Both the position numbers and the translations under genes were made by a program. From the IMG/VR virus record IMGVR_UViG_3300006754_000064, positions 1 to 35,040 of that record: a DNA stretch of 35,040 nucleotides, one strand, 5' to 3'. Shown piece by piece: positions 1 through 9,370 of the stretch. Source of the stretch: a virus. Within the stretch, counting starts at the first letter, position 1. Every line of letters begins with the position of its first letter. A model generated the notes under the pieces. That model was not told the origin of the DNA. It worked only from the letters and a program-made list of their open reading frames with translations, and did not search any database.

Positions 1-861
1 TGTTATTAAAATTTTACCATCTTCATAACCTAAACCATTAACATGGTTTTTCATGATTGTTATTTTTGTTCTAGTTGCAAATTTAACTTTTCTCTTTTCT
101 TTAACTGCTGAAATATTTGTTGTTCCAGCATTTTTTTGGTTCCCAAATCTAAAAACTAATGTAGAGTTTAACCATAGAGCTTCTCCACCTTTAGCTTTAA
201 TCTTTGGTTGTCCAAAAGGATTGTCTGGTAACTCAACCCACGGTTGGTTTACTACTACTAATGTATTTGTGTATTGTGAATCTTCTCTTCTAGATTTTCC
301 TATTCTTTGGTTGATTCCCATTCCTATTTTATCAGCAAATACGGCAGCATTGTGCATTTTACCTCCTTTACCATCAAAGGTCATTTTACAAGGTATAGAA
401 CCTACAGAGTCCCATAAAAATAATAAATCGTAATCTAACTCACCTTTTTCCTGAGCATCTAGTAATGAATTTATATAATCTGTAATTTGTTCTATATATT
501 CAAAATCGTTATTAAATAGGAAAAATCCATCCCAGTCTATCTCCCCGGTGGATTCATCTACAACTTCTTCACAATCAAAACCTAATAATTTTGCATAATT
601 AAATCCCCATTTTTGTTCAGTTATTATTACTACTGGTAGTATACCTTTATTCTGTGCGTCTACAGCTGTTTTAATAAGTGCTGTGGTTTTACCAGTGTCT
701 GAATGTCCTAAAAACATTTGTAAATGACCCATAGCTGGACCAGGTATTCCTGTTGCGTCCAGAAATGCCGGTCCTAGGTCAAAAAATCTATCACTTTTAA
801 ATTTAGCTTTTTTAGAGAATTTACTCTTAATGTCTGCAAAACTTCTTTTCTTTAATGCCAT
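1..861 (-). CDS. uvsX: UvsX/RecA-like recombinase (3' end outside window)
   Basis: RecA-family strand-exchange ATPase, expected to form filaments on ssDNA and drive recombination-dependent replication and repair. The reading frame is open for all 287 codons and runs off the window edge, so the C-terminus is missing. Walker A GHSDTGKTT is at residues 52-60; Walker B LLFLWDS ends with D151; the acidic residue E82 in ITEQK sits where RecA proteins carry the catalytic Glu. A short basic N-terminus (KKRSF, KSKFSKKAKFK) precedes the core. The ATG lies 11 bases after the stop of the SSB gene, so the two are almost certainly co-transcribed, matching their shared role. It could be called a generic phage RecA rather than UvsX; the T4-like neighbourhood favours UvsX. 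Confidence 0.9.
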   Translation of the reverse strand, partial: MALKKRSFADIKSKFSKKAKFKSDRFFDLGPAFLDATGIPGPAMGHLQMFLGHSDTGKTTALIKTAVDAQNKGILPVVIITEQKWGFNYAKLLGFDCEEVVDESTGEIDWDGFFLFNNDFEYIEQITDYINSLLDAQEKGELDYDLLFLWDSVGSIPCKMTFDGKGGKMHNAAVFADKIGMGINQRIGKSRREDSQYTNTLVVVNQPWVELPDNPFGQPKIKAKGGEALWLNSTLVFRFGNQKNAGTTNISAVKEKRKVKFATRTKITIMKNHVNGLGYEDGKILIT

Positions 862-872
862 TTGTTAAAAAT

Positions 873-1739
873 TTAAAATGGTAAGTCTTCGTCTGCTTTC
901 TGGTTTGCTTGTGGGTCTGCTGGTTTTGTTGAACCCATATCTACTGTAGAGTTAGTCGGAGTAGCTGGGTCATTATAAGTGTATTTTTTTAACTCATTGT
1001 CCCAAACTGGGTCCACACCTTTAGAAACTGCTTCCAAATATTCAACTGGTTTTTGTGAGTAAACATCTTTCCATGTTCTTTCGTCTCCAACCCATTCTTT
1101 TGTTTTGTTCTCCGTCTCTGATAACTTACCAGGGTCTTCATACATTACTGAAGATACTGTGGTGTATTCTCCTCTTCCACCTGGTAAAGGAACTGCTTGT
1201 AAGATTAAAATTAAGTCTCTTCCTTCATTAACATCAGTAATATCACCTTTGTTTCTCCAGATTGGTATAATTTTATCAATAGGTCCGTCTCCTTTCCAAT
1301 TATGTTTAAATCTCCAGAATTTAACACCATCTTCTTCATTATCTCTATCTACAACTTTTACTATGTAGAATTTTTGAGAACGGTATTGTCTTGCTAATTC
1401 TTTTGATTGTTCGTCCCCCGCTAATTTAAGAGCTTCTTCCACTTCATTAAGTGGACTTCTTTCTCCTGTTGGTTTACCGGTTGAGTCTTTACCTGGGTCA
1501 TAAATTTTCATCCACCTACCTTGTACTTGTGTGTTGTGGAAAAAAACTTCTTTAAATGGTGAACTACCGTCAGTAGTAGGTAGAATTCTAATTCTTTTTT
1601 CACCTGATTTAGTCCCTTTAGGTAAAGCAAGGGCTAAATACTGTTTTAACCTTTCTTCATCTGACATTCTTGGTGTCGATGATGTTGTTTGTTTGTTTTT
1701 CTCGTATTGAGCTAAAACTGCGTCTAAACTTGATGCCAT
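873..1739 (-). CDS. gp32-like single-stranded DNA-binding protein
   Basis: 288 aa, close to T4 gp32 (301 aa). It should coat ssDNA during replication and recombination and work with the recombinase encoded just downstream. Visible parts are a polar N-terminus, an OB-fold-like core (about 45-225) rich in aromatic and basic residues (FYIVKVVDRD, FWRFKHNWKG), and an acidic tail ending DEDLPF (283-288). There is no cysteine anywhere, so the zinc site of T4 gp32 is absent; the stretch SPLNEVEE stands about where T4 has its CPVC. The tail end resembles the D-D-D-I-P-F tip of bacterial SSB rather than T4 gp32. The gene has its own promoter and is insulated upstream by a terminator, consistent with early or middle expression separate from the structural genes. 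Confidence 0.85.
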   Translation of the reverse strand: MASSLDAVLAQYEKNKQTTSSTPRMSDEERLKQYLALALPKGTKSGEKRIRILPTTDGSSPFKEVFFHNTQVQGRWMKIYDPGKDSTGKPTGERSPLNEVEEALKLAGDEQSKELARQYRSQKFYIVKVVDRDNEEDGVKFWRFKHNWKGDGPIDKIIPIWRNKGDITDVNEGRDLILILQAVPLPGGRGEYTTVSSVMYEDPGKLSETENKTKEWVGDERTWKDVYSQKPVEYLEAVSKGVDPVWDNELKKYTYNDPATPTNSTVDMGSTKPADPQANQKADEDLPF

Positions 1740-1775
1740 AATAATTTTATTTTTTTAATGATTAATTCTTATAAA

Positions 1776-1804
1776 AATATAAGATTTATTTAATATTTTG
1801 TCAA
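1776..1804 (-). promoter_or_regulatory. sigma70-like promoter of the SSB-recombinase pair
   Basis: Read on the minus strand: TTGACA (1799-1804), a 17-base spacer and TATATT (1776-1781). The -35 matches consensus, the -10 is one base off, and the spacing is optimal. The SSB ATG follows about 35 bases downstream. The same sequence also offers TTG plus 20 bases plus TATATTTT, a near fit to the Bacteroidota TTG/TAnnTTTG type, so the sigma factor cannot be decided by eye. Confidence 0.55.
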
Positions 1805-1822
1805 TTAAATAAGGAGTATTTA

Positions 1823-1849
1823 CAAAAAGAAAAACCCCTTACGGGGCTT
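1823..1849 (-). terminator. Rho-independent terminator
   Basis: Minus strand: stem AAGCCCC/GGGGTTT with loop GTAA (GNRA type), followed by a T-rich tail. It lies between the acidic protein gene (stop at 1875) and the SSB promoter, so it ends the structural transcripts before the replication genes. Confidence 0.8.
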
Positions 1850-1874
1850 AATATAAAAGATATTTTTTAATTAA

Positions 1875-2624
1875 TCAATTATCATCTTTATTTTCCACAG
1901 AAAAACTTTGTTTAACGTCTGATTCATTATAGTTTTCAACATCCTTTGGTGTTAAAATGTAATCTACTTTTCCTGTTTTTTTATATTTATCTTGTTCGTC
2001 TGTCCAAAAATCTTCTAGGGTTTTACTAAATGGTCCAGAATCATGTTGTTTTCTTAATTCCATTTTTTCTTCAGAAGTTTTTGGTCTATACTTTTCTATT
2101 TTATCTTCTATGCTGTCAATTTGTTTAACTAATTTATCCATACTTGATAATTGGTCTTCTAGGTCGTCTAATTTAGAAAGTAATGATTCTAATTTTTCAT
2201 TATTATCTTCTACTTCATCTTTAGTTGTTGCTACTTCTTTTTCTATTTCTTCCTGAGATGAAACTAGGTCAGTAACATCTAATTCTGTTGAGTCTTCTGT
2301 TTCTATTTCTTCCTCCCCCTCTAAGTCCTCTTCGTCACCCACCAACTCGTCTTCTGTATCAACTGGTGCCTCTAACCCTTCTTCCTCTGCAGGTAATTCT
2401 TCAGTATCAACTTCTGGGTCGGCTTCTAAAGTTACTTCTTCTTCTTCTTGTTCTTCTAACTCTTTTTGACGTTTTATAAATTCACTAACTCTCGGAGAGT
2501 TGCCTTGTTGATTTACAAAGCCTGAACCGTCACCAATAAATTGCTCATTTAAATTAGTAGCGTTATGACCAATCTGTTTAAATCTTTCTAACTCTTCTCT
2601 TAATTTTTGCTCTATATTATCCAT
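1875..2624 (-). CDS. acidic coiled-coil protein, possible head or scaffold-associated
   Basis: 249 aa, function not recognised. Order of parts: N-terminal amphipathic helix (1-20); NLNEQ at 24-28, which fits an [L/I]-x-E/Q cleavage site (after E27); an extremely Glu/Asp-rich stretch (about 50-115); a predicted coiled coil (about 120-175, heptad-like L/I/V); and a more conserved-looking C-terminal part (177-249) with RPKTSEEKMELR, DSGPF and YILTPKDVENYNESD. From memory, similar C-terminal parts occur in hypothetical proteins of environmental T4-like phages. Acidic, helical and with a possible processing site, it could be a scaffold or internal head protein, but nothing here proves that. It overlaps the upstream gene by 8 bases, so the pair is translationally coupled. 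Confidence 0.7.
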   Translation of the reverse strand: MDNIEQKLREELERFKQIGHNATNLNEQFIGDGSGFVNQQGNSPRVSEFIKRQKELEEQEEEEVTLEADPEVDTEELPAEEEGLEAPVDTEDELVGDEEDLEGEEEIETEDSTELDVTDLVSSQEEIEKEVATTKDEVEDNNEKLESLLSKLDDLEDQLSSMDKLVKQIDSIEDKIEKYRPKTSEEKMELRKQHDSGPFSKTLEDFWTDEQDKYKKTGKVDYILTPKDVENYNESDVKQSFSVENKDDN

Positions 2625-2853
2625 TTAATAATTGTTTTACGTCACCATTAGGTGCCTCAACATTTATTTTTCTATTAATTCTAACAGAATTTTCTACCCT
2701 TTCAATTAAACCATCTCTAGTTCTAACAGTATAACAAATCCCAGTATCTAAATCACAAACTTCTTGTGTGTCATTATCATTTGATACTTCTTGTATTCTA
2801 GTGTCTTTACCTAAAAATTTATCTAGTTTTTCTTTTAACATTTGTGATGACAT
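2617..2853 (-). CDS. small hypothetical protein
   Basis: 78 aa, not recognised. It starts with an amphipathic helix (MLKEKLDKFLG) followed by a mostly beta-like part with DLDTGICYTVRTRDGLIERVE; two cysteines (CDLDTGIC) could form a disulfide or simply be buried. Its stop overlaps the start of the acidic protein gene, and a TATTTATAA element lies 10 bases upstream of its ATG, so the two genes probably form one late transcription unit after the giant hub gene. Confidence 0.65.
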   Translation of the reverse strand: MSSQMLKEKLDKFLGKDTRIQEVSNDNDTQEVCDLDTGICYTVRTRDGLIERVENSVRINRKINVEAPNGDVKQLLNG

Positions 2854-2863
2854 ATCTTTTTTA

Positions 2864-2872
2864 TTATAAATA
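2864..2872 (-). promoter_or_regulatory. TATTTATAA element (candidate late promoter)
   Basis: TATTTATAA on the coding strand, 10 bases before the ATG at 2853. One of about ten occurrences of TATTTAT[A/T] directly upstream of genes on both strands in this window. It is the reverse complement of the T4 late promoter core TATAAATA. Confidence 0.35.
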
Positions 2873-2900
2873 TAAAATTATACTATAAAAATACAAGTTA

Positions 2901-5900
2901 TTACGTACTTACTAATTTCTCTGGGTCCAGATATTGTTCCTTAACGCTAAAATCATCCTGTACAACATATCTTATTACCTCATAATGTAAATGAATACCA
3001 CTAGATTTACCAGTAGTACCCATAATACCTAATGGGTCACTTTGGGTGACAAGCTGTCCTTCGTCAAGTTCACTAATATTTTCTGATTTTAGGTGAGCGA
3101 CAATGATTTTTACTTTGGTTACCGCACTTGGTTGGAACGCGGAACTACCCATCTCTATTAATTCTCTTTCTATTTTAAAGTGATTACCCCAACCACCACC
3201 ACAAGCTTTACCAGACGCTAAGGTACAACTACTTACTTTGTCTACTATCACCCCTGTTATTGGACTTCTTATGGTTATAGGTGTTGATTTGTATTCTGCT
3301 TTAGGACTAAAATCAGTACCTTTATGTACTCTTCCTCGTGAACCTGTCCCTGATGGGTCAAATTCTTGTCCTGCTTTAACTGGATAATTAACAAAATTAA
3401 GGTCTACTGGGTTAATGAAAGAAACTCCTGGAATAGCAGTTACATTTACATTTATTTCTCCTTCTTGGACCTGAGTTTCTGTTAATGTATGTTCGTCTAA
3501 ATTTGCTGGTGGAGGTGGTGTGGCTTTTTTAGTTTGTGATTGTAGCTTTTTAAGTAAACTATCCTCTACCTTCATTATTAAATCAGTAATTTTGGGAACA
3601 TTAGGTATTGGTACTCTGGTCCCTACAAAAGAAGTTTCTATATTATTAGGAGTAATATTATGATTAGTTTCTAAAACCATATAAGGTCCAGAGAACATAG
3701 GAACATATCTTAACTGGAAATAAGTTGTTGGTTGTATCATTACATTCCCCATACAAGAAATATTAACTTTATAGTTTCTTGCTTTATATAGGTTAAATAG
3801 GTTAACTGAATTAGTTGCGACAGGTCGTCCTGAGGCTTGTTTACCTAATTGTTCTGTAATAACAAAGGCCTCAGAAGTGTCTGCAAATTCACTTTGGTCT
3901 AGGGTGATACTTTCAAATATATTCTGATTAGGAATTCCAAAATCAACGGTAAATGCCATTACTTTATTACTGTATGGTTTTTCCTCATCACTAGGTTCTT
4001 TACTTAATAACGGATTAGGGACTGTGTCACTAATATCAAAACCATCATTGGTGTAACCATATCCCTTTGTTTTTATATTTAAATTTTTAGAAGGTTCTCC
4101 CACATATTGACATAGATAAACCGGATTAGTGTTAGTTGTGTCTACTACTTTGTGTGTACCAAACATACCGTTTCCTTGTGCTTGATAGTCTCCTGAGTTT
4201 GTTTGTGCATAAAAATTAACATAAGCTGGTAAAGGTATAAAATTAAAATAATTAAGACGACATATATCACTTACAACACTCGCTATACTTTGTTTAATAC
4301 TTTGGGTTGGTTTAGGAGCATCAGGAGTCCCAATCCCTTGAAAGTAAAAAATATCTATTACTGCACTCTGTCCTATGTCCCTATTCGCTCTATCTAAAAA
4401 CATAAATCTTTCAAATAAGGTATTATAATAAGGTACCCCGTCTCTCACACCTTCACCACCTAGTTGGGTACCAGAAATCCATTTATCGTTTAGAGTTTTA
4501 AAAGCTTGGTATAGTTCTAATTTTAGATTGTCGGCCTTTACTCCCGGTGTTTCATCATTTTTTGCTTCTTCTTTTAGGTCTGCAACAGGGTCTACTTTCT
4601 TTATTAATTTATCTATTTCTAGATATATAGCAGGTAAAAGTGCTTTTATAGGTAAATCATAAAACCACGGTTTTACTTTACTTACAAAAGTATCTAGAGT
4701 CAAATTACCTCCTCCACCTAATACTGCTTCTTTAATCCAATATTTTATAATAGGTGCAAATGTTATAATATTACTGTCAGTACAATCTACGTCTATTTCA
4801 GTAAAGAAATTAGTAACATAAAAAGGTGTGGGCACAAAAGTATTTCCAATATTTAACCCTTCCATCTGAACCCACACATTACATGGTCCTGGGTTAGGAA
4901 ATGGTGCAGTAGTACCAAAAGGTTCAAACTGATAATCAGGTTCCATTACAACCTTTTCTGGTACATTGGTTGAACCAGTAGATGTGCTTCCACTTGAGGA
5001 ATATATTGGGTCTATTTTATTTATTAGCCATAACAATAGTTGATGTGCAGAAGCTAACCCACCACTCACAGGGGTTACTGTATCTAAATCATTTGCGGAC
5101 CCCATTTTAACAACAACTTGTTGGTTTAGAAAAGTTTTAAAAACTGTTAAAACATTTTTATATTGGTCTAAAGCTGTTGCGGGTGTGTCCCCGTTTGCAG
5201 TTTCTACAACCATCATTTTTTGAAATATTTGTTTAAATGAGTTAAATTCTCCTTCTACTATTTTTGAGCCCGCGTTCGTAGCTTCACTAAAATTCAAAAA
5301 TTCATCTCTAAAAACATTTAGTACCTGTGTTGGAAATATGCTCAGTAACCCTGTTAGTGAGGTGGTTTGAGCTGTAGAACCGGAAAGATGTGCGTTCCAA
5401 CTATTCTGTTCATTACGTGAACTATCTATAGTTTTCCAATACTGAGCATGGTTAGGAATCCTATAACTGGTTGGGTTAAACAAACCGTAATTAGACTCAG
5501 CCCATAAAAACCGTGCACTTCCCGCATATATTTCATTTGTAGAATTAAGTGTTGTATGGTATTGTAAGTCACTTTTATTTAAATCACCCGCAGAAGGATA
5601 ATAAATAGTATAGTTCGCGTATCCATCATCTATACCCATAGTCCCTACTGAACTGGAAGTGGCATAAGTAGTTACAAATTTACAATTTTTTCCATCACCA
5701 CCTACAAAATTTAAATCGTTAATTGACTCTGCTGATAGTTGGAATCCTCCATTAAAATTAACATTTAGGGATGGGTTTGGGTAAGTTGTTAGGTCTACAA
5801 GGTCTTTTCCTGTTATTATATAATGTGTAGCAGCAATTAGTGGTACCCATAACCCTAAGGTGCGATTTTCCGCATCTTCTCCAGGTAATACAGCTCCAGT

Positions 5901-8900
5901 CGGTGTGGTATATGAATAAGATAACCCTCCATTTGCTACTGGTGCGTATAAATCATCTAAAGTAAGTGGGGTTCCTGACCCTAAATTCCCAGTAATTCCT
6001 GTGATTGGGTCTATACCAGAATATTGTACTTCTTGGTATCTCCACCATAACGACCCTAATTTTAACATAAACGCATAAGGAAAACTATGGTGTGCCGCCA
6101 CTTGTTTTAGTAATGTTGATACGTAGGTACTGTATTGGTGTTGTCCTACATATTTGTTTATAGTTTTCTCCATAACAGAAGTTAATGGTAAGGAGTTTAA
6201 GAAAAGAAATGCGGATTCTTTATATGGTTGAGCTGCCCCTAACCTATCTGCTTCCGCACTCTGTAGTATGGAATTTGCAAACCATGAAGTGTTTAACATG
6301 GAGGTTGCTCCAACCACAGACTGACTATCTAAGTCTCCACTATCGTCAAATAAAATACCTTCAGTAAGGTTTTGTTGGTTTATGTCGTCAACTTTACCTT
6401 CATATAATTCATCAAATCTTCCTTGGGAGGTATATTGGTCTTTCATTACCCCACGTAAATCGGTCGTCAAAGCTTCTAGATTTACTTCACTTTGTTTACC
6501 ACTATCCCAATTCCAATTGCTATAAAATAAAGCTTTAAAATTAGTTCCCCAAACTTTAGTCTCTGGTTGTATTCCAAATTCATTCCCGATAGTGTATAGG
6601 GTGCTTAGGTTTAACGCCACACCGTCCGCCATACGTGTTTTAAGCCAAGATATATTGTTACCAACAAAAGGCCATTTATCATCTGGACCGGTTTGTGTTT
6701 TTATTGGGTTAAAAAGGTTATTATATGCTTTTGTTTCCCCGTTTTTTACGCTCACATCTGTTAAAGAAGATTGTGGAAAAAGCCCGTAGTTTGTGTCTTG
6801 TATATTGTTTCCCGTTGTAGCTCTAGATTCAATATACGGAGTATTGATGACCCCTAAATAATAATTATTTAATTTAATAGGTGAACTTGCCTTAAAGTAA
6901 GTTTCTAGGTCCACAAATGTAGTTGCTTCTTCTTGTAATGTTGTTCTTAAAGAAATAGATTGTATAACCGCGGCTTCTAAATTAGTTGCCTCGTTTTTAC
7001 CTATAGCTTTTGCTAAATCACCTTGTTTTGTTCCATCTAAACCATTATAGTTTATCATTCCACCATAACATACAAAATCTAATATTCTATCTACAATTTC
7101 CCACAATATATCGTCTTTTTCTTTTGTAGGCACATAAGGAATATTGTTGTAAGGAAAACTCCTTACTGAAAGCGGAATAAAATCTAGTACTAATGCTTCA
7201 TTTTTCATTCCTGCTACTAAATTATTTTTTCTAAAGTTTACTCTTTTAACATATTCTTCTACGAATTCAACTTCAGGCCATAAACTTAAATCAAATGCTT
7301 TAGTTTGGGATAGACTGCCGGATGCACCTGGATATTTTAATACTAATTCTTTAGAATCTTTTTCTTCTTCGGTTTCATAGTAATTAGGCCATGGGTAACA
7401 TATTTGTTCACCGTCCTTAGTGTCTTGGAATTCACCTTTTTCATACCCCGTAACTGACTTTATTCTTGCTTCACTAAATCTTTTATCATACGCTTTAGTG
7501 TGAACCAAATCCATTAATCTCAAAAATGTATCCGCTCCTGCCATTACAACCCCTAGTAAATTCCTAATCGATGGATAAAACTCTAATGTTTCTACAAATG
7601 CTTGATTTAATTGTTCTGTTAATTTTTCTTGTTGTTTGTTGAATTCTTCTTCGAACTCTTCTTGTACTCTTCTATGTTTTTCCGCGTAACTAGAACCTAA
7701 AACTTGTAAAATATACCATCCCTTTACATCTTTAATGGTGTCAGAATAATTATCTAATTCTCCTGAAAAATTTTCTGCACGATTATTTTCCGCACTCCCA
7801 AATGTTCCCACCGGTACTAACGCTCCAAACGAAGGGTTTTCTCTTAATGCACTTTCAAAATCTTTTAATAATGTGTTTAGTCTTTCTTCTGCTTTTTTTA
7901 TAAGGTCGTCAGGTGAAGATGTGTCTGTACTGGTACTGTCATTTAATTTATACGCTTGTACTGTTTTAGTGCTTCCTGAGACATTATCATTTGTTTGGGA
8001 TGTAGTTGTAGTTAGTATTTGTACTTTATTCTTATCTAACCATATAGTAATCCATCCTTCGTCACCAAAAATAGCATTATAGAAATTAGTTAATAATTCT
8101 TGGAATAGAGTTTGGTCATCTAATAAACCTAGATTAACATCTACAAAGTTAGCTTCTATATCTTTTACAAAGTTATTAACTTTCCCTATTAATTCCCAAA
8201 TAGTTATTTCGGGAAAGTCCATGGGTAATAATCCTTTAGTTTTATAAATTCCATATATTTCTGCCAATACTTTTCGTCCTAACCCTCCATTTGGGTCTTC
8301 TGCTCCTGTAGTAACATTAGGGTACATATAAGGAGCTACCATAGCTTGTTGTAAGGTAATATCCCTTAATAGGGCGATATGATTACCTACAAATTCACAG
8401 GTCACTTTATAGTCTCCTGTAGAAGCGTCAAAAGAAGCTTTAAAAGAAATTAAAGATAGTTGGTATCTAACTGCTTGTCCAAAATATCCTTTTAATGTTA
8501 AATAAAAAGTAGGGTAAGGTAGATGAAAAAAAGCTGTATATGGTGTAGCGACATCACCTTGTTCAAATAAGGTTTTACCCCTTATATCGGTAAATTGTAT
8601 AGTTACTTGTGGGGTGAATGAAGCACTTATTTTTACATTTATATTAGTAATGCCGAACCCCTGGAAGTCTGTACTGTCTTGTATACGTTTACTAAAATCT
8701 CCTGTTTGTGCAAACCCGTCTTCTTCTGTACGTATTATATTGTTTATTGATGGGTCTGTAAAAGCATCAGTCCATGCAGTATCTAAAGAAGTTTTATTCT
8801 GAGGCTTTAGAAAATTTATTTCACCATCAAATAATTCTACAGTAACTTCTGAATCAGACGCTCCTTCACCAACTACCAATTTAGACCTTGGTATTAAACG

Positions 8901-9062
8901 AGCAGTTAAATTTGCGTACATGACTAGGTCTTCATGATTTACTAACCTATCATATATTTTACCGTCTTTAACTATTTTATTAGGGTCAATTAGTAGAAGG
9001 TTACCCTGACCGATTGGTTGGGTATATATATTTTCGTTTTGTTTGGTTATGTTATCTGCCAT
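2901..9062 (-). CDS. giant baseplate/tail hub protein with C-terminal M23 peptidase
   Basis: 2053 aa. The last ~160 residues are a LytM/M23 metallopeptidase with the usual zinc and catalytic residues: H1913 and D1917 in HKGTD, H1990 in VAHLKS, and H2024/H2026 in HLHYEV. M23 enzymes cut peptidoglycan cross-bridges, so this end probably opens the cell wall during DNA injection. The first ~250 residues contain a beta-rich segment (INVKISASFTPQVTIQF, YPTFYLTLKGYFGQAVRYQL) of a kind I associate with hub or spike proteins. A helical, glutamate/glutamine-rich stretch (about 470-500, EEFEEEFNKQQEKLTEQL) follows. A region before the peptidase (VMIQPTTYFQLRYVPMFSGPY) looks like the end of a hub domain. 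A flexible Pro-rich linker (ATPPPPANLDE) precedes the enzyme. The ATG overlaps the gp53-like gene by 11 bases. It may combine the roles of T4 gp27 and gp5 in one chain; that is inference. Confidence 0.85.
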   Translation of the reverse strand: MADNITKQNENIYTQPIGQGNLLLIDPNKIVKDGKIYDRLVNHEDLVMYANLTARLIPRSKLVVGEGASDSEVTVELFDGEINFLKPQNKTSLDTAWTDAFTDPSINNIIRTEEDGFAQTGDFSKRIQDSTDFQGFGITNINVKISASFTPQVTIQFTDIRGKTLFEQGDVATPYTAFFHLPYPTFYLTLKGYFGQAVRYQLSLISFKASFDASTGDYKVTCEFVGNHIALLRDITLQQAMVAPYMYPNVTTGAEDPNGGLGRKVLAEIYGIYKTKGLLPMDFPEITIWELIGKVNNFVKDIEANFVDVNLGLLDDQTLFQELLTNFYNAIFGDEGWITIWLDKNKVQILTTTTSQTNDNVSGSTKTVQAYKLNDSTSTDTSSPDDLIKKAEERLNTLLKDFESALRENPSFGALVPVGTFGSAENNRAENFSGELDNYSDTIKDVKGWYILQVLGSSYAEKHRRVQEEFEEEFNKQQEKLTEQLNQAFVETLEFYPSIRNLLGVVMAGADTFLRLMDLVHTKAYDKRFSEARIKSVTGYEKGEFQDTKDGEQICYPWPNYYETEEEKDSKELVLKYPGASGSLSQTKAFDLSLWPEVEFVEEYVKRVNFRKNNLVAGMKNEALVLDFIPLSVRSFPYNNIPYVPTKEKDDILWEIVDRILDFVCYGGMINYNGLDGTKQGDLAKAIGKNEATNLEAAVIQSISLRTTLQEEATTFVDLETYFKASSPIKLNNYYLGVINTPYIESRATTGNNIQDTNYGLFPQSSLTDVSVKNGETKAYNNLFNPIKTQTGPDDKWPFVGNNISWLKTRMADGVALNLSTLYTIGNEFGIQPETKVWGTNFKALFYSNWNWDSGKQSEVNLEALTTDLRGVMKDQYTSQGRFDELYEGKVDDINQQNLTEGILFDDSGDLDSQSVVGATSMLNTSWFANSILQSAEADRLGAAQPYKESAFLFLNSLPLTSVMEKTINKYVGQHQYSTYVSTLLKQVAAHHSFPYAFMLKLGSLWWRYQEVQYSGIDPITGITGNLGSGTPLTLDDLYAPVANGGLSYSYTTPTGAVLPGEDAENRTLGLWVPLIAATHYIITGKDLVDLTTYPNPSLNVNFNGGFQLSAESINDLNFVGGDGKNCKFVTTYATSSSVGTMGIDDGYANYTIYYPSAGDLNKSDLQYHTTLNSTNEIYAGSARFLWAESNYGLFNPTSYRIPNHAQYWKTIDSSRNEQNSWNAHLSGSTAQTTSLTGLLSIFPTQVLNVFRDEFLNFSEATNAGSKIVEGEFNSFKQIFQKMMVVETANGDTPATALDQYKNVLTVFKTFLNQQVVVKMGSANDLDTVTPVSGGLASAHQLLLWLINKIDPIYSSSGSTSTGSTNVPEKVVMEPDYQFEPFGTTAPFPNPGPCNVWVQMEGLNIGNTFVPTPFYVTNFFTEIDVDCTDSNIITFAPIIKYWIKEAVLGGGGNLTLDTFVSKVKPWFYDLPIKALLPAIYLEIDKLIKKVDPVADLKEEAKNDETPGVKADNLKLELYQAFKTLNDKWISGTQLGGEGVRDGVPYYNTLFERFMFLDRANRDIGQSAVIDIFYFQGIGTPDAPKPTQSIKQSIASVVSDICRLNYFNFIPLPAYVNFYAQTNSGDYQAQGNGMFGTHKVVDTTNTNPVYLCQYVGEPSKNLNIKTKGYGYTNDGFDISDTVPNPLLSKEPSDEEKPYSNKVMAFTVDFGIPNQNIFESITLDQSEFADTSEAFVITEQLGKQASGRPVATNSVNLFNLYKARNYKVNISCMGNVMIQPTTYFQLRYVPMFSGPYMVLETNHNITPNNIETSFVGTRVPIPNVPKITDLIMKVEDSLLKKLQSQTKKATPPPPANLDEHTLTETQVQEGEINVNVTAIPGVSFINPVDLNFVNYPVKAGQEFDPSGTGSRGRVHKGTDFSPKAEYKSTPITIRSPITGVIVDKVSSCTLASGKACGGGWGNHFKIERELIEMGSSAFQPSAVTKVKIIVAHLKSENISELDEGQLVTQSDPLGIMGTTGKSSGIHLHYEVIRYVVQDDFSVKEQYLDPEKLVST

Positions 9063-9369
9063 AGTATAAGAAGTGTTTATCCAGAGCGTCTTTATAATCT
9101 TGTAATGAACTAAATAGAGGAAAAGGTACTCTTATTAGTCTGCCGTCTGGTATATTCCACTCCTGTCCACCATATTCAGGGTTTGCTTGTAAAATAAACC
9201 ATCCAAAATATGGTGTATCGTACATTTGTTGAGATATTTTATCTAATCTACTTCTGCCTACTTTATACACCACAAATCTATCAGACGTTTTCTGAACTAT
9301 CTCTATGTAGGGGACTACTTTTAGCTCCCCGTTTTGAATAAAATCTTTATATCTATTATAATATGACAT
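9052..9369 (-). CDS. gp53-like baseplate wedge protein (LysM-type)
   Basis: 105 aa. Residues ~38-85 have the LysM-like pattern seen in T4 gp53: SRLDKISQQMYDTPYFGWFILQ, then NPEY and IPDGRLIRVPFP. In T4, gp53 joins wedges around the hub; the same role is likely here. The protein is shorter than T4 gp53 (196 aa), close to the LysM part alone. It lies immediately before the giant hub gene with an 11-base overlap and 1 base after the 384-aa gene, so all belong to one baseplate operon. Confidence 0.7.
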   Translation of the reverse strand: MSYYNRYKDFIQNGELKVVPYIEIVQKTSDRFVVYKVGRSRLDKISQQMYDTPYFGWFILQANPEYGGQEWNIPDGRLIRVPFPLFSSLQDYKDALDKHFLYYGR

Positions 9370-9370
9370 C

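Noticed and set aside
53-433. 126-codon plus-strand ORF at the window start
   Set aside because: It lies opposite the recombinase gene, whose motifs leave no doubt about the coding strand.
2288-2479. Plus-strand ORF opposite the acidic protein (Leu/Pro-rich)
   Set aside because: It is the antisense of a Glu-rich coding region; the composition is an artefact and no start signal is present. Other plus-strand frames opposite 2901-16733 were rejected for the same reason.
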